Positions 8,979 to 17,031 of a DNA stretch of 64,000 nucleotides are shown here, one piece after another; position 1 is the stretch's first letter; each line of letters begins with the position of its first letter. A program made the translations under genes and the position numbers. The notes under the pieces are model-generated. The model saw only the letters and a program-made list of their open reading frames with translations, had not been told where the DNA came from and made no database searches. Location of the stretch: assembly GCF_027923465.1 (NCBI RefSeq), contig NZ_BRLB01000001.1, positions 1,116,001 through 1,180,000 of the forward strand. The letters are read 5' to 3'. The stretch comes from Vallitalea longa (GTDB lineage Bacteria > Bacillota > Clostridia > Lachnospirales > Vallitaleaceae).

Positions 8979-9818
8979 CTAATTTCTTAATCTTTCAATA
9001 TGTAATGCCAAAAAACCCTTCTCATCTTTAGATACTACTATACCTTTTTCGGCTTCAATTATTTTCGCTACCTTTTCAGCTATATGGTAAGCTTTATCAA
9101 GCTTAGCAATTATATCATCCAGTAGAGGATTAACTATTTCTTTGTTATTTTCAGATCTTGTTATACTTTGTTTTAAATGTATTATGAGTCTCTTGTACAT
9201 TGTAAGATTTTTGTCTATATTATAGCCTATTTCTTTTTCTATTAGCTGTAATACAGTATTTAATAACCTGGTATCTTTAATTGTATGCTTTATATCTTTA
9301 CGTTGTCTGCTTGAGTATAGATGCAAAGCTATATACCCTACTTCATCGTCAGGTATGGTAACACCCAAACGTTTAAATAATAAAGATTTTCCCTTTAATG
9401 CAATATCATATTCATCTTTGTACATGGTTTTAATTTCATATAAGAACGGATTAGAGAACACCATTCCTTGTTTTAATCGCTCTAGAGCAAAACCTACATG
9501 ATCGACCAATGCAATATGTATATGCTCATCTAAATGTCCTAATTCCTTTTCCGCCAATAATATTATTTCTTCTACTACCCCTATAACTTTCCTATCAATT
9601 GCATTTACTAATTGTATGTATTCTTCTTTTAGTACACCTTGTGAGTTACTATAAACTTTTTGAATCCTGCTGTCGTTTATATAAGCAATTTTATCCGTTT
9701 TCTTACCAAAACCAATTCCTTTACCAATAAGAATCATTTCCTGATTATTGGTATTTCTAGCAAGAATCACATTATTATTTAGTGCTTTAATGATATGATA
9801 AGCATTTTCTTGACTCAC
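8979..9818 (-). CDS. BglG/LicT-family transcriptional antiterminator
   Basis: About 279 residues. The N-terminal co-antiterminator RNA-binding domain shows ALNNNVILARN and GKGIGFGKK. Two PRD domains follow, with conserved His in HIHIALVDHVGFALERL (PRD1) and in GYIALHLYSS and GFLALHIERL, the sites for phosphorylation by HPr or EII. The protein binds RAT RNA and blocks the overlapping terminator. GTG at 9818 is chosen as GGAGG lies eight bases upstream; a TTG at 9833 overlaps that motif. It follows ptsI and precedes RAT 2, so it probably regulates both this operon and its own via RAT 1. GlcT or a NagE-specific homologue is likely. Confidence 0.93.
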   Translation of the reverse strand: MSQENAYHIIKALNNNVILARNTNNQEMILIGKGIGFGKKTDKIAYINDSRIQKVYSNSQGVLKEEYIQLVNAIDRKVIGVVEEIILLAEKELGHLDEHIHIALVDHVGFALERLKQGMVFSNPFLYEIKTMYKDEYDIALKGKSLLFKRLGVTIPDDEVGYIALHLYSSRQRKDIKHTIKDTRLLNTVLQLIEKEIGYNIDKNLTMYKRLIIHLKQSITRSENNKEIVNPLLDDIIAKLDKAYHIAEKVAKIIEAEKGIVVSKDEKGFLALHIERLRN

Positions 9819-9854
9819 AACTGCATCCTCCAATCAGATTCTACTTAAATTATA

Positions 9855-9867
9855 GACGCTATGCCTC
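9855..9867. repeat. Short dispersed hairpin repeat, copy 1
   Basis: The minus-strand sequence TGAGGCATAGCGTCT, preceded by AATCTTTT, closely matches the copy near 57035-57047 (ATCTTTTATGAGGCGTAGCC) and the hairpin at 33167-33179. It lies between ptsI and the antiterminator gene. Confidence 0.4.
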
Positions 9868-9932
9868 ACAAAAGATTAAGTTAACCCTAAAATACAGCTT
9901 TTCTATTTTATAGACAAAAGAATCTTTTACCT

Positions 9933-11621
9933 TTAACTAAGAAACTTTATTATTTCATCTTTATTTTTTAATTCTATAGCTTTATTGATTAGGGTTTTAT
10001 CTCTGCTTATTTGTCTTATGTATTTCCTTATACTCAAGACATCTTTGGAAACGACACTTAACTCATCTATTCCTAAACTAATCCACAAAGGTAATAATGT
10101 TTCATCAGATGCAGCTTCACCGCAGATGGAAACTTCTATACCTTCTCTATGAGCATTATCTACTACCATCTTTATACTTTTTATAATGGCAGGATTATAT
10201 GGTGTATATAGATAGCTTATTTTTGTATTCATTCTATCTACTGCACAGGTATATTGAATTAAGTCATTACTTCCAATACTAAAGAAATCAACTTCTTTCG
10301 CTAAATGATTAGAATTAAATACAGCTGCTGGTGTTTCTATCATGATACCTATTTTAATTCCTTTATTATATCTTATGTTTCTGGTTTCTAATTCTTTCTT
10401 AGCTTTTTCCAAAAAACTCATAGCCTGTATGAGTTCGTTATAAGAAGTAATCATAGGAAACATAACTTTTATATTAGTATCTGCTGATGCCCTAAGTATG
10501 GCCTTTAATTGAGTCAACAGAAGTTTTTGTTCTTGTAAACAATATCTGATTGCCCTATTACCTAGAAAAGGATTCAATTCTTTTTCGATGTTAATATAAC
10601 TGATTTCCTTGTCTCCACCAACATCTAGAGTACGAATAATCACTTCTTTACCTTCTAGCATATTCCCGATTTTATTATAAACTTTGTATTGCTCATCTTC
10701 TGAAGGCGGCTTAATTCTATTCATATATAGAAACTCAGTCCTGAATAGACCTATACCTTCACCATCATTTGTCAGAACTTCTTGAATATCATCAACAGAA
10801 GCAATGTTACAATATAATTTTATTTTATAGCCATCTTCTGTTTGGGTACTACATCCAATTAGAGATTTTTCTTGTACAAGTTCTGCTTTACGTTCATCTA
10901 TTAATTTATTATACTCTTCTATTTGTTGTTTCTTAGGCTCTAGGATTATTTTCCCTATAGTTCCATCAATTATTATCTCTTGATTATCATCAATAATATC
11001 AGTAATTTTTTCTATACCTGTAACTGCTGGTATCCCAAGAGTTCTTGCAATTATTGCTGTATGAGACGTTTTACCTCCTGTTTCTGTAACAATTCCCATG
11101 ACTTTATTTTTATCCATTGTCAAAGTATCCGATGGTGTAAGTTCTCTGGCAACAAGAATTATATTATCATTAATTTCTGTCAATGAATTTTCAGTATTGC
11201 CCATTAGATTATCAAGAATTCTTTTTCCTATATCCTGTAAATCCAAAGCTCTTTCTTTAAAATATTCATTATCCATGTTTTTAAATATATCTATGTACTC
11301 TTTTACAGTCTCATCTACTGCCCACTCAGCATTATTTCCTAATTCTATTTTATTGATTATACTTTCTTTCAAATCTGGATCTTCTATCATTGATATATGT
11401 GCTGTTATTATATCAGCTTTATCTTCGATGTTATCTATATGCTTTAATTTCAAATTTTGCAATTGCTCAATACTATTCTTTATTGCTTTTTCTATCTTTA
11501 ATTTTTCATAACTAGTATCAACATTATTTCTCTGATCTATATTGTATTCATTAGGCTTATAACAATAAACAGGTCCTATACCATAGCCAGATGACGCATT
11601 TATTCCAAATAACTCTTTCAT
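9933..11621 (-). CDS. ptsI: PTS enzyme I (phosphoenolpyruvate-protein phosphotransferase)
   Basis: 562 residues, the usual length. The swivelling domain carries the phospho-His in GGKTSHTAIIART (His187). The PEP-binding TIM barrel has GIGLFRTEFLYM, MIETPAAVF, the signature DFFSIGSNDLIQYTCAVDR, and the catalytic Cys in SICGEAASDE. EI moves phosphate from PEP to HPr. ptsH lies only nine bases upstream, and the antiterminator follows about 110 bases downstream, so a ptsH-ptsI-antiterminator operon under RAT 1 is likely. RBS AGGAG. Confidence 0.97.
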   Translation of the reverse strand: MKELFGINASSGYGIGPVYCYKPNEYNIDQRNNVDTSYEKLKIEKAIKNSIEQLQNLKLKHIDNIEDKADIITAHISMIEDPDLKESIINKIELGNNAEWAVDETVKEYIDIFKNMDNEYFKERALDLQDIGKRILDNLMGNTENSLTEINDNIILVARELTPSDTLTMDKNKVMGIVTETGGKTSHTAIIARTLGIPAVTGIEKITDIIDDNQEIIIDGTIGKIILEPKKQQIEEYNKLIDERKAELVQEKSLIGCSTQTEDGYKIKLYCNIASVDDIQEVLTNDGEGIGLFRTEFLYMNRIKPPSEDEQYKVYNKIGNMLEGKEVIIRTLDVGGDKEISYINIEKELNPFLGNRAIRYCLQEQKLLLTQLKAILRASADTNIKVMFPMITSYNELIQAMSFLEKAKKELETRNIRYNKGIKIGIMIETPAAVFNSNHLAKEVDFFSIGSNDLIQYTCAVDRMNTKISYLYTPYNPAIIKSIKMVVDNAHREGIEVSICGEAASDETLLPLWISLGIDELSVVSKDVLSIRKYIRQISRDKTLINKAIELKNKDEIIKFLS

Positions 11622-11630
11622 TTTCTACTC

Positions 11631-11894
11631 CTATTCTTTGAAATCATTAACTATTAATTTTTCTAGAGCGTACATGGCTTCTTTTTCATCATTACCATCT
11701 ATTTCAATAAATATTGAATCATTTTCCAATACTCCCAATGATAACACTTGTAAAAATTTCTTACCATCAGCTATTTTCGTATCTTTTATTACTTTGATAT
11801 CTGAATCAAAGCTTTTAGATTTATTTATGAATATTGTAACAGGTCTTGCGTGTAAACCTGTTTCTGACTTAATAATAAAACTCCTTTTAATCAT
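11631..11894 (-). CDS. ptsH: HPr phosphocarrier lacking the regulatory Ser46
   Basis: 87 residues. His15 is in the standard ETGLHARPVT motif, so transfer of phosphate from EI to EII should work. The normally conserved Ser46 site (KSIMGV in Bacillus) reads DGKKFLQVLSLG here, placing Lys at exactly residue 46. HPr kinase/phosphorylase could not phosphorylate this position, so this HPr should not serve as CcpA co-repressor by the usual route. It starts an operon with ptsI; RBS GAGGTGA. A second HPr in the window (6174-6446) keeps the Ser. Confidence 0.93.
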   Translation of the reverse strand: MIKRSFIIKSETGLHARPVTIFINKSKSFDSDIKVIKDTKIADGKKFLQVLSLGVLENDSIFIEIDGNDEKEAMYALEKLIVNDFKE

Positions 11895-11934
11895 TTAATC
11901 ACCTCATGACTATTAATTTAGTAATTTTAGCAAC

Positions 11935-11971
11935 AAAAAAGGCATAAACCAATAGAACAAAGGTTCATGCC
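11935..11971 (-). terminator. Conditional terminator overlapping RAT upstream of ptsH
   Basis: Minus-strand hairpin GGCATGAACC/GGTTTATGCC (ten pairs, one G-T) with an 11-base loop, followed directly by TTTTTTG. The 5' arm overlaps the 3' end of RAT 1, giving the classic alternative structure. Confidence 0.87.
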
Positions 11972-11990
11972 TGCTATACAGTAACACACC
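11962..11990 (-). promoter_or_regulatory. RAT antiterminator site 1
   Basis: 29-base minus-strand site with GGTG ends pairing with ACC and the core TGTTACTG...GCAGGCA, the length and layout of known RATs. It precedes ptsH by about 70 bases and should couple ptsH-ptsI-antiterminator expression to sugar supply. Confidence 0.9.
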
Positions 11991-12167
11991 AATAACTTCA
12001 AAGTTATTATTTGTTATATTTTATCACCTATATGAGCCATTGTCAATAGCCATATTTATATATTTTAATTATTAGATTAATACTAATTCAATTGCTGATT
12101 ACATTACCTAATTAATGGAGATTATATTTACAAAAATTTACTTAATATAACATTTCGCATAATAGAA

Positions 12168-12201
12168 AGACCTAAATCCATTTTAATCGAGATTTAAGTC
12201 T
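12168..12201 (-). terminator. Terminator after DUF554 gene
   Basis: Minus-strand stem AGACTTAAATC/GATTTAGGTCT (11 pairs, one G-T), then TTCTATTAT. It lies just beyond the DUF554 stop. The rest of 11991-12167 is AT-rich and should hold the ptsH promoter, but no clear box was identified. Confidence 0.65.
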
Positions 12202-12223
12202 AATAATAATTCTTATATAATTA

Positions 12224-12958
12224 TTACTGTGTAAACAAGCCAACGATACTTTTAAAGAAATTATTGACAAAAGGTATATTATAGATTATTGGTATAAAAA
12301 GAGCGGGTATAAGATTAATAGTCTTTATTTTCTTTATTTCTAGAATATTAATGCCTGTACTAAAAATCAGTATTCCACCAATAATAGATATTTGACCAAG
12401 TATTTCTGGTGTAGCATATGCTCCTATGAACTGAGCCAATAGAAATATTGAACCTTGCCATATGAATAGAATGATTCCTGATATCATGATACCAATGCCA
12501 AAAGTTGTAGCTAGTATCATGGATGTTATTCCATCTAACATTGCATTGGTAAAGAGCAGTGTATTATCACCTTTTAATGCGCTTTCTATAGGACCTAATA
12601 TTGATAGTGTTCCTACACAAAAAAGAAGTACCGCAGTTGTTAATCCTTCGATCAACTTCTTATCATTGTTATCATTTACTTTGTTTCCAGTAAATTTCTT
12701 CTCTAATCTGTTAACCTTCTCTTCAATATCTATACTTTCTCCTATCAATCCACCTATTACCATACTTGCAATAAATAAAAGTGGCTCACTGCTATTAGAA
12801 AGATTTTTGACTATCCACGTAATTCCAAGGGAAATAGCTACAAGCCCTATGGCCTGCAATAGTATTACTTTCTTTTTCTCTTTAATACCTTTTTTGAAAA
12901 TAGTACCAATTAAACTTCCTATAATTATTGCACTCGCGTTGACAATTGTACCTAACAT
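12224..12958 (-). CDS. DUF554-family membrane protein
   Basis: About 244 residues, almost wholly hydrophobic, with roughly seven membrane helices. The opening MLGTIVNASAIIIGSLIGTI and the VIGGLIGESIDIEEKVNRLE segment are hallmarks of DUF554 (YdfK-like), whose function is unknown; membrane transport has been suggested from its topology. ATG at 12958 has CAGGAGGT seven bases upstream; upstream in-frame codons have no such site. It is flanked by its own terminator and that of metK, so it is probably monocistronic. Confidence 0.87.
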   Translation of the reverse strand: MLGTIVNASAIIIGSLIGTIFKKGIKEKKKVILLQAIGLVAISLGITWIVKNLSNSSEPLLFIASMVIGGLIGESIDIEEKVNRLEKKFTGNKVNDNNDKKLIEGLTTAVLLFCVGTLSILGPIESALKGDNTLLFTNAMLDGITSMILATTFGIGIMISGIILFIWQGSIFLLAQFIGAYATPEILGQISIIGGILIFSTGINILEIKKIKTINLIPALFIPIIYNIPFVNNFFKSIVGLFTQ

Positions 12959-13041
12959 AATTACCTCCTGATGAAGAATTTCTACCAACCACTTAGAAAA
13001 AGTATCAAAAAAAGTGACTGAGTTTTATATTCATATTACAA

Positions 13042-13069
13042 ACACCTCATTTTTAGAAACATGAGGTGT
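13042..13069 (-). terminator. Probable terminator after metK
   Basis: Minus-strand hairpin ACACCTCAT/ATGAGGTGT (nine perfect pairs, ten-base loop) about 70 bases after metK. The following T-run is short (TTTG), so its efficiency is uncertain. Confidence 0.55.
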
Positions 13070-13137
13070 CGATTTTATATGTTTATTATCTTATTAATGA
13101 TTCAACTTTCCCATTTTAATATTATTATTCAGGTAAG

Positions 13138-14325
13138 CTAATTCAAAGCTTTCTTCAACTCTTCTACCTTATCAGTTTTTTCCCATGGAAGATCTAAATC
13201 TGGTCTGCCAAAATGTCCATATGCAGCTGTTTGCCTGTAGATTGGTCTTCTAAGATTAAGATCTCTTATGATTGCTGCTGGTCTAAGGTCAAAATGTTCG
13301 TTGATTATATCTGTTATCTCATCATCAGATATTTTACCTGTTCCATATGTATTAACTAAAACAGATACTGGTTTTGCAACACCTATTGCATATGCTAGAA
13401 CAACTTCACATTTATCAGCAAAACCTGCTGCAACTATATTTTTAGCAACATATCTTGCTGCATAAGCCGCTGAACGGTCAACTTTTGTTGGATCTTTTCC
13501 TGAGAAAGCTCCTCCGCCATGACTTGCATATCCACCATAAGTATCAACAATAATCTTTCTTCCTGTAAGTCCTGAATCTCCTTGAGGACCTCCAATAACA
13601 AATCTTCCTGTTGGGTTAATGAAGAATTTAGTATTTTCATCCAATAAGTCTTCTGATATAACTGGTTTAATAACATGTTCCATTATATCTTTTTTTATTG
13701 TTTCTAATTCCACATCACAATCATGTTGAGTTGATATGACTACTGCATCTACTCTAACAGGTTTATCATCTACATATTCTACTGTAACCTGAGATTTACC
13801 ATCTGGTCTTAGATATTTTAATGTACCGTTTTTCCTAACTTCAGTCAATCTTTTTGATAATTGATGAGCTAGTGAAATAGGCATAGGCATTAACTCTTCT
13901 GTTTCATTGCAGGCATAACCAAACATCATTCCTTGGTCACCTGCACCAGTAGCATCTAACTCTTCTTCTGTCATGCTACCTTCTTTTGATTCAAGAGCTT
14001 CATCAACACCCATTGCTATATCTGTTGATTGTTCATCTAATGATGTAAGGACTGAACAAGTATCACAGTCAAAACCATACTTAGCTCTATCATATCCTAT
14101 ATCTCTTATTGTTTCTCTGACCAATTTAGGAATATCCACGTAACAATTAGTTGTTATCTCTCCCATAACTAATACTAGACCTGTAGTAACTGCTGTCTCA
14201 CATGCAACTCTTGCATTAGGGTCTTTTGCTAATATTGAATCCAAAACAGTATCAGATATCTGGTCGCACATCTTATCTGGATGCCCTTCTGTTACTGATT
14301 CCGAAGTAAATAATTTTCTTGCCAT
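13138..14325 (-). CDS. metK: S-adenosylmethionine synthetase
   Basis: 395 residues, the usual length. It has [20 protein letters not shown] at the N-terminus (ATP and methionine binding), [12 protein letters not shown], the P-loop-like [20 protein letters not shown], and [20 protein letters not shown]. It makes SAM from methionine and ATP as a cytoplasmic tetramer. RBS AAAGGAG before ATG. The COG2426 gene ends 81 bases upstream with no clear terminator between, so metK can be transcribed from further upstream through the SAM-clan riboswitch at 15178-15267; metK is a classic S-box target in Firmicutes. Confidence 0.98.
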   Translation of the reverse strand: MARKLFTSESVTEGHPDKMCDQISDTVLDSILAKDPNARVACETAVTTGLVLVMGEITTNCYVDIPKLVRETIRDIGYDRAKYGFDCDTCSVLTSLDEQSTDIAMGVDEALESKEGSMTEEELDATGAGDQGMMFGYACNETEELMPMPISLAHQLSKRLTEVRKNGTLKYLRPDGKSQVTVEYVDDKPVRVDAVVISTQHDCDVELETIKKDIMEHVIKPVISEDLLDENTKFFINPTGRFVIGGPQGDSGLTGRKIIVDTYGGYASHGGGAFSGKDPTKVDRSAAYAARYVAKNIVAAGFADKCEVVLAYAIGVAKPVSVLVNTYGTGKISDDEITDIINEHFDLRPAAIIRDLNLRRPIYRQTAAYGHFGRPDLDLPWEKTDKVEELKKALN

Positions 14326-14406
14326 AATTTTTCTCCTTTCGTTCTTTCAAATACAACTAAACATAAAGTATTTCTGTAATATTGATCAGTCTAAAAACAG
14401 TCTAGT

Positions 14407-14880
14407 TTATGATACTAGAATTTTTATACCATATGAAATGATAATCATAAATATCCCAGCTACTGCTGCACCTAATATAACTGATATTAACGACTTTTTA
14501 AAATCTAGTCCCAGCAATGATGCAATTGTTGATCCTGTCCAAACACCTGTACCAGGTAAAGGTATTGCGACAAATAGAAAAATACTCACATATTTAAGAT
14601 TATCTTTTACTTTCTTACTTTTCTCTAGTGCTCTATTTTCATACCAATAAGCTAACTTACTCAGGAATTTCACTTTTTTCAATAGCTCCAATACATGAGG
14701 TATTAAAAGTAGTATGAATGGAGCTGGGATAATTGCTCCTAATAAAGTCCAAAAATATGCTTCACCTACACCATATCCACTTGCTGCTGCAAAAGGGACT
14801 GCCCCTCTTTGTTCTATAAGGGGAGTTGCTGAAATAATCATCAATTCTAGAATTGACATAGGTATTTTAAATGGTACCAT
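14407..14880 (-). CDS. COG2426-family small membrane protein
   Basis: 157 residues with about four membrane helices and the motifs ATPLIEQRGAVPFAAASGYG, AIIPAPFILLLIPHVLELL and AIPLPGTGVWTGSTIASLLG, typical of the family often annotated as small multi-drug export protein. Real substrates are not established; the PLPGTGVWTG motif recalls DedA-type proteins. ATG at 14880 follows AGGAGGTTATAT. Its place between an S-box-like riboswitch and metK suggests control by SAM and a possible link to methionine or SAM metabolism. Confidence 0.82.
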   Translation of the reverse strand: MVPFKIPMSILELMIISATPLIEQRGAVPFAAASGYGVGEAYFWTLLGAIIPAPFILLLIPHVLELLKKVKFLSKLAYWYENRALEKSKKVKDNLKYVSIFLFVAIPLPGTGVWTGSTIASLLGLDFKKSLISVILGAAVAGIFMIIISYGIKILVS

Positions 14881-15131
14881 ATATAACCTCCTATTATTGT
14901 CTATTCTTAACACAAAATCTTAAAAACCACATTAATCAAGCATAATTAACTCTAAAGCCAAAAAAGGCCAAATATGATACTTAGATACTTATTAAGTGTA
15001 TTAAAACTTATATAATTATATTATTACCAATTTTTGTTATTAATACCTTTATCACTAAATATGCATCTATTTAACTGATTAAATGATTAATAGCATTTAT
15101 CTTGTAAAAGATCATGATATATCTCTTATAA

Positions 15132-15164
15132 CAAAATAAAACCTTCTTAACATCAAGAAGGTTT
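15132..15164 (-). terminator. Terminator (expression platform) of the SAM-clan riboswitch
   Basis: Minus-strand hairpin AAACCTTCTT/AAGAAGGTTT, ten perfect pairs with a GATGTT loop, followed by TATTTTG. It starts about 15 bases after the riboswitch core. A competing antiterminator pairing was not clearly resolved by eye. Confidence 0.8.
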
Positions 15165-15177
15165 ATAACTATATTAA

Positions 15178-15267
15178 GCCTCATCGACGTTAGCAGAACC
15201 ACCTTACTGATAAGCAGGCTGGCGTAGGGTCACCGAGCTAACTCTCTACCCTAACTCTTGATAAGTA
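15178..15267 (-). promoter_or_regulatory. Divergent SAM-clan (S-box-like) riboswitch
   Basis: On the minus strand the order of elements follows the S-box: P1 5' strand CTTATC with CAAGAG, P2 stem TAGGGT/ACCCTA, inner P2 GAG/CTC with loop AGTTAG, a short P3 region ending in AAGGTG, a J3/4 segment GCTAAC able to form a six-pair pseudoknot with GTTAGC of the P2 loop, and P1 3' strand GATGAG. P4, present in ordinary SAM-I, seems missing: the pseudoknot strand is followed almost at once by P1. A terminator follows, then COG2426 and metK. The exact clan member (SAM-I variant, SAM-IV or SAM-I/IV) is unsettled. Confidence 0.68.
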
Positions 15268-15344
15268 TCAATTATTTTATTAAGTTTTAGTATAAAAATT
15301 CTACATCTATCTTAGCATATAAAATATTTAATTGCAATATCATT

Positions 15345-16475
15345 TTACGAAATTGATTCCTGGAAATTAAATAAATCATTTAATAGATTATCTATGAATT
15401 CTCCTATTTTATCTATCATAAACATAAAGTCGTTCTTTTCATAATCAATTAAAATACTATGAGCCACTTTTCGTTCAGTATTCATGGAAGGACTATTAAC
15501 TACCTCTTTGTTATACACCATAGTACTTGATGCTCCGCCATCTAAATATACAGCATTAATGCAACCTTCTTCTAACATAATGTCTGCACAAGTCTTACCA
15601 GTAATACCATAGCTATAATTGGGCTGTCTTCCATCAATGACTTTAATAATTATTTTATTATCTTCCGTAACTCCTAATGCTGTTCTAGGATTAAGAATAT
15701 TAGTATTTCCCATCAACGGCTCATAATCTTTAGCAACATTAATAGAATCTTTTACTAACCAACCACCAGATTGGAAGCCTTCTTTAATCTTACCCATATC
15801 AGGATTATAGATGATCTCAATTTCAACCTCTTCATTAACTGTCAGTAAATCATATTTCTCAGGGTCTTCTGTAACTCTACTAAGTATATAACTACCTCTT
15901 GTAATATCTATAGGGTTATCTGTAATTATTTTATCGATTACTCTATTATTTTCAATAACGTAATTAATGCTATTTCTTGTAATACGTGTTGTTCTACCAT
16001 ATATATCAGAGTATAGAACCCATGATTCTTCAAAAGCTGCGTCATTCATGGTATCTACAGTTATAGTATTTGTTTTACCTTCGACCTTTACTTCAGTTTT
16101 AATATCTCCTATATATACTTTTCCTGATTCTAAAAATGCAACTATCGGTGAATAATCCTTAGCCATGGTTTCTAATTTTCCATCTTTTATCAATAAACCT
16201 AGATGATGTCCATACATGGTATAAAATGTACCATTAACACCTGCTATAGCTTCGTTATCATTAACCATTACACTAGTCTCTTCAAATCCATATGCTTTCC
16301 CGAAAGATAATGCATTTTTTATTGTAACGTAAGGATCATTTATGTCAACTTCTAAAGTATGAATTTGCTGAACCATTCTATCTAGAGTTACATTCTCATT
16401 AGTATAGATTACTGGTTCATTATAACTGAATAAACTTAAACATAGATTTATTAGAGCAATGAGTTTTATAAACAT
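15345..16475 (-). CDS. Secreted phosphodiester glycosidase (NAGPA/DUF2233) family protein
   Basis: About 376 residues. An N-terminal hydrophobic segment (MFIKLIALINLCLSLFS) acts as signal peptide or anchor. The C-terminal NAGPA domain has AGVNGTFYTMYGHHLGLLI, the NPRTALGVT motif, VIDGRQPNYSYG and AVYLDGGASSTMV. Relatives cleave GlcNAc-phosphodiester bonds or process cell-wall or exopolysaccharide linkages; the substrate here is unknown. ATG at 16475 has AAAGGTGA upstream. It lies between the flagellar rod genes and the riboswitch, as an apparent single-gene unit. Confidence 0.85.
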   Translation of the reverse strand: MFIKLIALINLCLSLFSYNEPVIYTNENVTLDRMVQQIHTLEVDINDPYVTIKNALSFGKAYGFEETSVMVNDNEAIAGVNGTFYTMYGHHLGLLIKDGKLETMAKDYSPIVAFLESGKVYIGDIKTEVKVEGKTNTITVDTMNDAAFEESWVLYSDIYGRTTRITRNSINYVIENNRVIDKIITDNPIDITRGSYILSRVTEDPEKYDLLTVNEEVEIEIIYNPDMGKIKEGFQSGGWLVKDSINVAKDYEPLMGNTNILNPRTALGVTEDNKIIIKVIDGRQPNYSYGITGKTCADIMLEEGCINAVYLDGGASSTMVYNKEVVNSPSMNTERKVAHSILIDYEKNDFMFMIDKIGEFIDNLLNDLFNFQESIS

Positions 16476-16608
16476 TTTATCACCTTTTAGTATAATTATT
16501 TTCAAATAGCATTAACTAGTGTGTATATTAATACCATTATAATAATTAGCAGGACATATGTAAATAATTATATTTCAAATGCATAAGATAAGATTTTCTT
16601 ATGACAAT

Positions 16609-16634
16609 ACAAAAAGTCCTGTACAACAGGACTT
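16609..16634 (-). terminator. Terminator after the mbl-flgF-flgG-flgJ run
   Basis: Minus-strand hairpin AAGTCCTGT/ACAGGACTT (nine perfect pairs, TGT loop) followed by TTTGT, 36 bases beyond the flgJ-like gene. A second weaker inverted repeat (CATAAGA/TCTTATG) lies at about 16582-16603. Confidence 0.75.
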
Positions 16635-16669
16635 AGTTTTTCCAATTATTTACTTTATTACTCATGCTA

Positions 16670-17011
16670 TCATATGTTTTTTGATAATTGTTTATATAAC
16701 ATCTGAGATATTCCTATACCCTCACCTTTAGAAATTTCAGTGGAGTATTCCTCATATAACATATCTTCAAAAATCTTTTCCCCTTGTGATTTAGGTATAA
16801 GTCCATCACTATGAACTGTATTTCTCATTTCTTTGAATAATTGATTAACGAAATATTGTTCAAATTCCCTACAGGATTCTTGTAGCTGTTTATCGTCTTG
16901 TTTTTCTTGGGCTTGATTTAATGCAGCCTCAAAAGATTCTGTTTCGATTTTTTCTTTTTGATTCATAGTTATATTGTTATACATATTAGGATTAATACTT
17001 GATATATTCAT
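16670..17011 (-). CDS. flgJ: FlgJ-like rod-binding domain protein
   Basis: 113 residues, corresponding to the N-terminal rod-binding domain of FlgJ without the muramidase domain. Diagnostic segment: CREFEQYFVNQLFKEMRNTV, then EKIFEDMLYEEYSTEISKGEGIGISQMLY. In Firmicutes such single-domain proteins cap or guide flagellar rod assembly; peptidoglycan cleavage would need another protein. It lies 20 bases after flgG. RBS GAAAGGA. Confidence 0.88.
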   Translation of the reverse strand: MNISSINPNMYNNITMNQKEKIETESFEAALNQAQEKQDDKQLQESCREFEQYFVNQLFKEMRNTVHSDGLIPKSQGEKIFEDMLYEEYSTEISKGEGIGISQMLYKQLSKNI

Positions 17012-17031
17012 GTATCTTCTATCCTTTCATT

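Noticed and set aside
13434-13676. 80-residue minus-strand frame inside metK
   Set aside because: Alternate reading frame of the metK coding sequence with no start signals.
14326-14406. SAM riboswitch directly before metK
   Set aside because: Only 81 bases and no S-box motif; the direct repeat AGTCTA there does not fold. The riboswitch lies before the COG2426 gene instead.
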